DNA from: an uncultured Porphyromonas sp. | GTDB lineage: Bacteria; Bacteroidota; Bacteroidia; Bacteroidales; Porphyromonadaceae | DNA length: 9,161 nt | NCBI GenBank assembly: GCA_902465775.1 | Contig: CABQOJ010000039.1 | Coordinates: 1-9,161 of the forward strand | Direction of reading: 5' to 3' | Shown here: one piece after another, positions 5,526-9,161 of the stretch | How positions within the stretch are numbered: the first letter of the stretch is position 1 | Layout of the letters: each line of letters begins with the position of its first letter | Notes under the pieces: generated by a model | Told to the model about the DNA's origin: nothing | Seen by the model: the letters and a program-made list of their open reading frames with translations, nothing else | Database searches by the model: none | Program-made: the position numbers and the translations under genes

Positions 5526-6155
5526 ATGAAAGCAACAAACCATACCTTCACCGCTCTCGTGACGCTTGTCATGATGCTCCTACTAGGGCAGGGCGTCCTG
5601 ACTAGCTGTCGCGATAAGCAGCACATCAAGTCGCTCTCGGAGATGCTACGTGACGAGAAGAAGATAATCGACAACTTCATTCAGGAGCAAGGGATGAATG
5701 TGCAGGAGGGTGTCGAGGAGCAGCGCGAGTTTGACCCAGGCGTGTGGTACAAGTTCCCCAACGGGGTCTACATGCAGGTCATCAACAAAGGGACCGAGCT
5801 GGCGACGCCTGAGCGGACGCGTGTCATGCTGCGGATGAAAGGTCGCTTCATCGCACCGGACTACAACCCTGCCTTCGACAATCTATCGAAGGGCTACCAG
5901 CAGTCTACGGAGTTTATCTACATTAACTCCCGCGACCGCAACGGCTCTATCCACTACAAGCTGATCCAAGAGCAGTTCGGTCACTCGATCGACGCACTGA
6001 TGTGTGAGGGTGTTGCCTATCCGCTCACGATGGTGGGCAATGGCGCTAGGATACGTCTCCTCATCCCCTTCCTCCTCGGGCCCGACGTGGCATACAATGC
6101 GGGTGCTCCGATGTACTGCGAAGAGGTCTGGTACCAGTTTGTCGAGGAGGCTTAG
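5526..6155 (+). CDS. DUF4827-type lipoprotein with degenerate FKBP-like domain
   Basis: The 209-residue product has an N-terminal hydrophobic stretch and a lipobox LTSC, with Cys28 as the lipidated residue, so it should sit in the cell envelope. Residues about 32-70 are charged and probably helical (SEMLRDEKKIIDNFI). From about 74 the pattern resembles FKBP-type prolyl isomerases: WYKFPNGVYMQVINKGT (74-90), TRVMLRMKGRF (98-108), and VGNGARIRLLIPFLLGPDVAY (170-190) ending in EEVWYQFVE. Several typical FKBP active-site aromatic positions do not obviously line up, so isomerase activity is doubtful. Size, lipobox and setting fit the Bacteroidales DUF4827 family, whose function I do not know. It lies 39 bases after nrnA and 73 before glmM, as part of the operon. 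The assignment to DUF4827 is from memory, not a search. Confidence 0.75.
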   Translation: MKATNHTFTALVTLVMMLLLGQGVLTSCRDKQHIKSLSEMLRDEKKIIDNFIQEQGMNVQEGVEEQREFDPGVWYKFPNGVYMQVINKGTELATPERTRVMLRMKGRFIAPDYNPAFDNLSKGYQQSTEFIYINSRDRNGSIHYKLIQEQFGHSIDALMCEGVAYPLTMVGNGARIRLLIPFLLGPDVAYNAGAPMYCEEVWYQFVEEA

Positions 6156-6228
6156 CCTGCTCCAGCATCTTTGGCGCTACCAGGCGCAAGCTACTCGTTT
6201 TATTGCAACAACACACTTAATCAATACT

Positions 6229-7626
6229 ATGACGGTCATCAAATCAATCTCTGGAATACGCGGTACGGTCGGGGGCTCTCTGACGGACGGCTTCAACCCT
6301 CTGACGATAGCGCACTTTGTCGTGGGATATGCTCAGCACATCAAGCTATACGAGTCTGTCAGCAGACCAACTATTGTGGTGGGACGCGATGCCCGCCTAT
6401 CGGGCGAGATGGTTCAGCAGGTGGTCATCGGCACGCTCCTCGGCATGGGTTGCGATGTGATCAACATTGGTCTGGCTACGACTCCGACCACTGAGATGGC
6501 TGTCCTAGGGCATCGTGCTGACGGTGGCATCATCATCACCGCTTCGCATAACCCGATCCAGTGGAACGCGTTGAAGTTCCTCGGAAGCGATGGCACTTTC
6601 CTCAATGTGGATCGTGGCAACGAGGTGCTTCGTCTCTCGGAGGATCACACGGTTCCCTTTGCTTCGGTCGAAGATTTGGGACAAGTCATCTCGACCGACT
6701 CCTATCTCAAGAAGCACATCGACGCAATCCTCGCACTGCCCGAGGTGGACGTGGAGGCTATCCGCAAAGCTGAACTGACGGTCGCCTACGACCCGATCAA
6801 CTCGGTCGGCGCTATTGCTCTGCCTCCGCTCTTTGAGGCGCTTGGCGTCAAGGAGTGGAGAGGAATCAACGACACGCCCGACGGAAAGTTTGCCCACAAT
6901 CCCGAGCCTCTGCCTAGCAATCTCGTGGATCTCTGCGAATTGGTACGCATAGCACATGCCGATGTGGGCTTTTCGGTAGATCCAGACGTGGATCGCCTAG
7001 CGATCATTGACGAGACGGGCCACCCCTTTGGCGAGGAGTACACACTGGTCTCTGTCGCTGACTACCTCCTCGGCTATCATGAGGGAGGGAACACGGTATC
7101 TAACATGAGCTCGACACGCGCTCTGCGAGACATCACTGAGCAGTATGGCGGAAGCTACATGCCCGCAGCTGTTGGCGAGGTCAACGTGGTCAAGCGTATG
7201 CGAGAGACAGACGCACTCATCGGTGGCGAAGGCAACGGCGGCGTCATCTATCCTCGTCTACATGCTGGACGCGATGCACTCGTTGGCATTGCGCTCTTCC
7301 TAACTCACTTGGCGAAGAGTGGCGAGACGGTGAGCCAGCTACGTAAGCGCTACCCCGACTACGCCATGTGTAAGCGTCGTGTGGAGCTACCTGCGGGCAC
7401 TGACGTGACGGCTCTCTTCGCTACTCTGGAGCGTGAGGTCGCTTCGCTGAATCCCCTGACGGAGGATGGACTGAAGATTGACTTTGAAGACTCGTGGGTG
7501 CAGGTACGTCCCAGCAATACGGAGCCGATCGTCCGGGTATACACGGAGGCTCCTACGGAAGAGGCTGCCTCTGCATTGGCTGATGAGTACGTCTCGCTCG
7601 TGGAGCAGCAGCTCGCTCGCAAGTAG
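6229..7626 (+). CDS. glmM: Phosphoglucosamine mutase / phosphohexose mutase (GlmM-like)
   Basis: The 465-residue protein is a full-length alpha-D-phosphohexomutase. The N-terminal SGIRGTVGG (8-16) is the family opening motif, so the ATG at 6229 is the start; the same frame is open back to 6004, but that part overlaps the lipoprotein gene and is not homologous. Catalytic phosphoserine loop TASHNP (104-109, Ser106); Mg2+ loop DPDVDR (251-256, Asp251, 253, 255); sugar-specificity loop GGEGNGG (332-338); phosphate-binding loop RPSNTEP (427-433). It interconverts hexose 6- and 1-phosphates through a 1,6-bisphosphate. In Bacteroidota this gene is usually taken to make glucosamine-1-phosphate for UDP-GlcNAc, hence peptidoglycan and lipid A. 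The GGEGNGG loop is also seen in archaeal-type phosphomannomutase/phosphoglucomutase enzymes, so substrate choice is less certain than the reaction type. The rlmD gene begins three bases after its stop. Confidence 0.9.
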   Translation: MTVIKSISGIRGTVGGSLTDGFNPLTIAHFVVGYAQHIKLYESVSRPTIVVGRDARLSGEMVQQVVIGTLLGMGCDVINIGLATTPTTEMAVLGHRADGGIIITASHNPIQWNALKFLGSDGTFLNVDRGNEVLRLSEDHTVPFASVEDLGQVISTDSYLKKHIDAILALPEVDVEAIRKAELTVAYDPINSVGAIALPPLFEALGVKEWRGINDTPDGKFAHNPEPLPSNLVDLCELVRIAHADVGFSVDPDVDRLAIIDETGHPFGEEYTLVSVADYLLGYHEGGNTVSNMSSTRALRDITEQYGGSYMPAAVGEVNVVKRMRETDALIGGEGNGGVIYPRLHAGRDALVGIALFLTHLAKSGETVSQLRKRYPDYAMCKRRVELPAGTDVTALFATLEREVASLNPLTEDGLKIDFEDSWVQVRPSNTEPIVRVYTEAPTEEAASALADEYVSLVEQQLARK

Positions 7627-7629
7627 CCT

Positions 7630-9069
7630 ATGGCAAGAAGTCGCAAAGAGCCGAGATATCTAGACGATGTACTCATCGAGCGGATGGGTGCCGAGGGACA
7701 ATGCGTAGCACATGTCGAGGACAAGGTGCTCTTTGTCCCTTATGCGGCGCCAGGCGACCGTTGTCGCATACGTGTCGGTCGCTCCAAGCGAAGCTATATG
7801 ACGGGCACCATCGAGGAGCTCCTGGAGCCTTCGCCACTACGTGTGGAGCCTCGCTGCAAAGTCTTCGGAGCGTGTGGCGGGTGCAAGTGGCAACAGCTAC
7901 CTTACGACGAGCAGCTCCGTGGTAAGGCGCAACAAGCCGCGGACGCTATGACTCGCATCGGACATATAGCCATCGAGCACACGGAGCCGATCGTAGGCTG
8001 CGAGGATCCGTGGCACTACCGCAACAAGGTCGAGTTTACCTTTAGCAAAAAGCGCTGGCTCACCGAGGAGGAGCTCAAGAGCCTTCCCGAGGAAGCGAGC
8101 GAACAGGAGCTTTGCGGGGTCGGCTTTCACAAGGCGGGGATGTTTGACAAGGTACTAGACCTGCATGGCGTGACCTGTCAGATAGCCGACCCGATAGCTT
8201 CGGAGATACGAGACTACCTCAACGACTACTGCCTGGCGCGCTGGGAGGAGTACCCCTACTATGACCAGAGAGCGCACGAAGGCGTAATGCGAACGCTCCT
8301 AATCCGCACCACAACGCTGGGCGGGCTGATGGTTTTGATCGCCTTTGCCGAGGGAACGGAGGAGCTGCGCGTGCAACTGCTAGAAGCGCTACGTCTGCGC
8401 TTCCCTCAGATCACGTCGCTCTACTATATGGTCAATACGAAGCTTAACGACAGCCTCGCCGATCTCCCGGCACAACTCTACTGCGGTGCGCCATACATTG
8501 AGGAGAATATGCACGGCTTGCGCTATCGTATCGGGCCTAAGTCCTTCTACCAGACGAATAGTCGTCAGGCGGAGCGACTCTACGAGAAGGTGCGTGAATA
8601 CGCTCAGCTCAAGGGCGATGAAGTGGTCTACGATCTCTACACGGGCGCTGGAACGATCGCCAATTACTTGGCGCAAAGCTGTCGCTCCGTCATCGGGATC
8701 GAGTATGTGCCCGAGGCGGTCGAGGATGCTTTTGTCAATAGAGATCAGAACGGTATCACGAATGCTACCTTCTACGCTGGCGATATGAAGGCGATCCTGA
8801 CCGATGACTTCGTCGCAGCGCATGGACGTCCCGAGGTACTCGTGACCGATCCGCCACGTGCTGGCATGGACGCCCCCGTCGTGGAGGTGATCCTGCGGGC
8901 GGCTCCTCAGCGCATCGTCTATGTCAGTTGCAATCCAGCGACCCAGGCACGAGACTTAGCACTCCTCATGGTTGAGGGGCAGTACAAAACCGTGAAGGCT
9001 TGCGCTGTCGACATGTTTCCCCACACGCATCACGTGGAGCACGTCGTACTGCTGGAACGCACAGAGTAA
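7630..9069 (+). CDS. rlmD: 23S rRNA (uracil-C5)-methyltransferase RlmD
   Basis: The 479-residue protein has the RumA/RlmD layout. Residues about 10-70 are a TRAM RNA-binding domain (IERMGAEGQCVAHVEDKVLF). A [4Fe-4S] site follows: Cys76, Cys82 and Cys85 in RCKVFGACGGC, with Cys183 as the likely fourth ligand. The central RNA-contact region leads to the Rossmann methyltransferase domain: FYQTNSRQAERLY (307-319), SAM-binding VYDLYTGAGTIANY (333-346), DPPRAGMD (407-414) and the nucleophile Cys434 in YVSCNPAT. It should transfer a methyl group from SAM to C5 of a uridine in 23S rRNA (U1939 in E. coli for RlmD). RlmC, RlmCD or tRNA TrmA-like specificity cannot be fully excluded, but TRAM plus Fe-S favours the rRNA enzymes. 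It is last in the operon, three bases after glmM. Confidence 0.92.
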   Translation: MARSRKEPRYLDDVLIERMGAEGQCVAHVEDKVLFVPYAAPGDRCRIRVGRSKRSYMTGTIEELLEPSPLRVEPRCKVFGACGGCKWQQLPYDEQLRGKAQQAADAMTRIGHIAIEHTEPIVGCEDPWHYRNKVEFTFSKKRWLTEEELKSLPEEASEQELCGVGFHKAGMFDKVLDLHGVTCQIADPIASEIRDYLNDYCLARWEEYPYYDQRAHEGVMRTLLIRTTTLGGLMVLIAFAEGTEELRVQLLEALRLRFPQITSLYYMVNTKLNDSLADLPAQLYCGAPYIEENMHGLRYRIGPKSFYQTNSRQAERLYEKVREYAQLKGDEVVYDLYTGAGTIANYLAQSCRSVIGIEYVPEAVEDAFVNRDQNGITNATFYAGDMKAILTDDFVAAHGRPEVLVTDPPRAGMDAPVVEVILRAAPQRIVYVSCNPATQARDLALLMVEGQYKTVKACAVDMFPHTHHVEHVVLLERTE

Positions 9070-9090
9070 CAAGAGAAATATAAATAGCAA

Positions 9091-9122
9091 GAGAGGGAGT
9101 CCCCGTGGTGGGGCTCCCTCTC
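9091..9122 (+). terminator. Hairpin after rlmD, probable transcription terminator
   Basis: GAGAGGGAG-T-CCCC (9091-9104) pairs with GGGGCTCCCTCTC (9110-9122) around a GTGGT loop, giving a 13-bp stem with one bulged T, 21 bases after the rlmD stop. The following bases, GTCGCTTCTGTTCAATTT, are only moderately T-rich, so termination may be inefficient or the hairpin may serve as a 3' end barrier. The remaining bases to 9161 are A-rich with no gene, and look like the leader of a following gene. Confidence 0.7.
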
Positions 9123-9161
9123 GTCGCTTCTGTTCAATTTACAACTAAAACTAATCACAAA

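Noticed and set aside
6138..6173. Internal promoter for glmM (TTTG at 6138, CATCTTTG at 6166)
   Set aside because: The spacing is 24 bases instead of 19-21 and the -7 box lacks the leading T, so the match is too weak.
6004..6228. Possible 75-residue N-terminal extension of the phosphohexomutase
   Set aside because: It overlaps the lipoprotein gene in another frame, has an arginine/serine-rich shadow composition, and the family motif SGIRGT begins right after the ATG at 6229.
8389..8823. Long minus-strand frame inside rlmD
   Set aside because: It is antisense to the catalytic region of a well-conserved enzyme and has no recognisable protein features; it is a shadow of rlmD codon usage.

Overview
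The window looks like a chromosomal segment of an anaerobic Bacteroidota bacterium, most likely Porphyromonas or a close relative. Supporting signs are proteins carrying a type IX secretion (T9SS) C-terminal sorting domain, promoter boxes of the Bacteroidetes TAnnTTTG type, start codons without strong Shine-Dalgarno sequences, a 4-hydroxybutyryl-CoA dehydratase typical of amino-acid-fermenting anaerobes, and a lipoprotein of the Bacteroidales DUF4827 kind. The species is inferred and could not be searched.

Left part (1-1098, minus strand). The first 190 codons of abfD (4-hydroxybutyryl-CoA dehydratase) run off the left edge. About 260 bases upstream of its start is a well-formed cobalamin (B12) riboswitch (833-1089), with a TAnnTTTG promoter box directly before it. 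B12 would therefore be expected to repress this branch of butyrate formation. The leader between riboswitch and abfD (573-832) has no recognisable gene; an 88-codon reading frame in it is doubtful.

Central intergenic region (1099-1649). 1099-1255 shows nothing recognisable. 1256-1436 is a palindrome-rich, MITE-like element with imperfect terminal inverted repeats and two tandem hairpin repeats inside. A short degenerate array of a TTAGAGR heptamer follows, then a good Bacteroidetes promoter (1540-1571).

Cell-surface pair (1650-4324, plus strand). Two paralogous leucine-rich-repeat proteins with signal peptides and T9SS sorting domains lie 20 bases apart. The first is cut by an in-frame TGA at 2979-2981, which separates it from the rest of its InlB-type B-repeat and its sorting domain (2982-3263). 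The second is intact and has an EF-hand-like calcium loop.

Housekeeping operon (4398-9069, plus strand). A TATCTTTG box precedes nrnA (DHH nanoRNase/pAp phosphatase), a DUF4827 FKBP-like lipoprotein, glmM (phosphoglucosamine/phosphohexose mutase) and rlmD (23S rRNA m5U methyltransferase). A hairpin follows at 9091-9122. Together they cover RNA turnover, amino-sugar supply for the cell wall and rRNA modification. Arrays of the heptamer repeat flank nrnA in opposite orientation. The last 39 bases hold no gene and are probably the upstream region of the next one.
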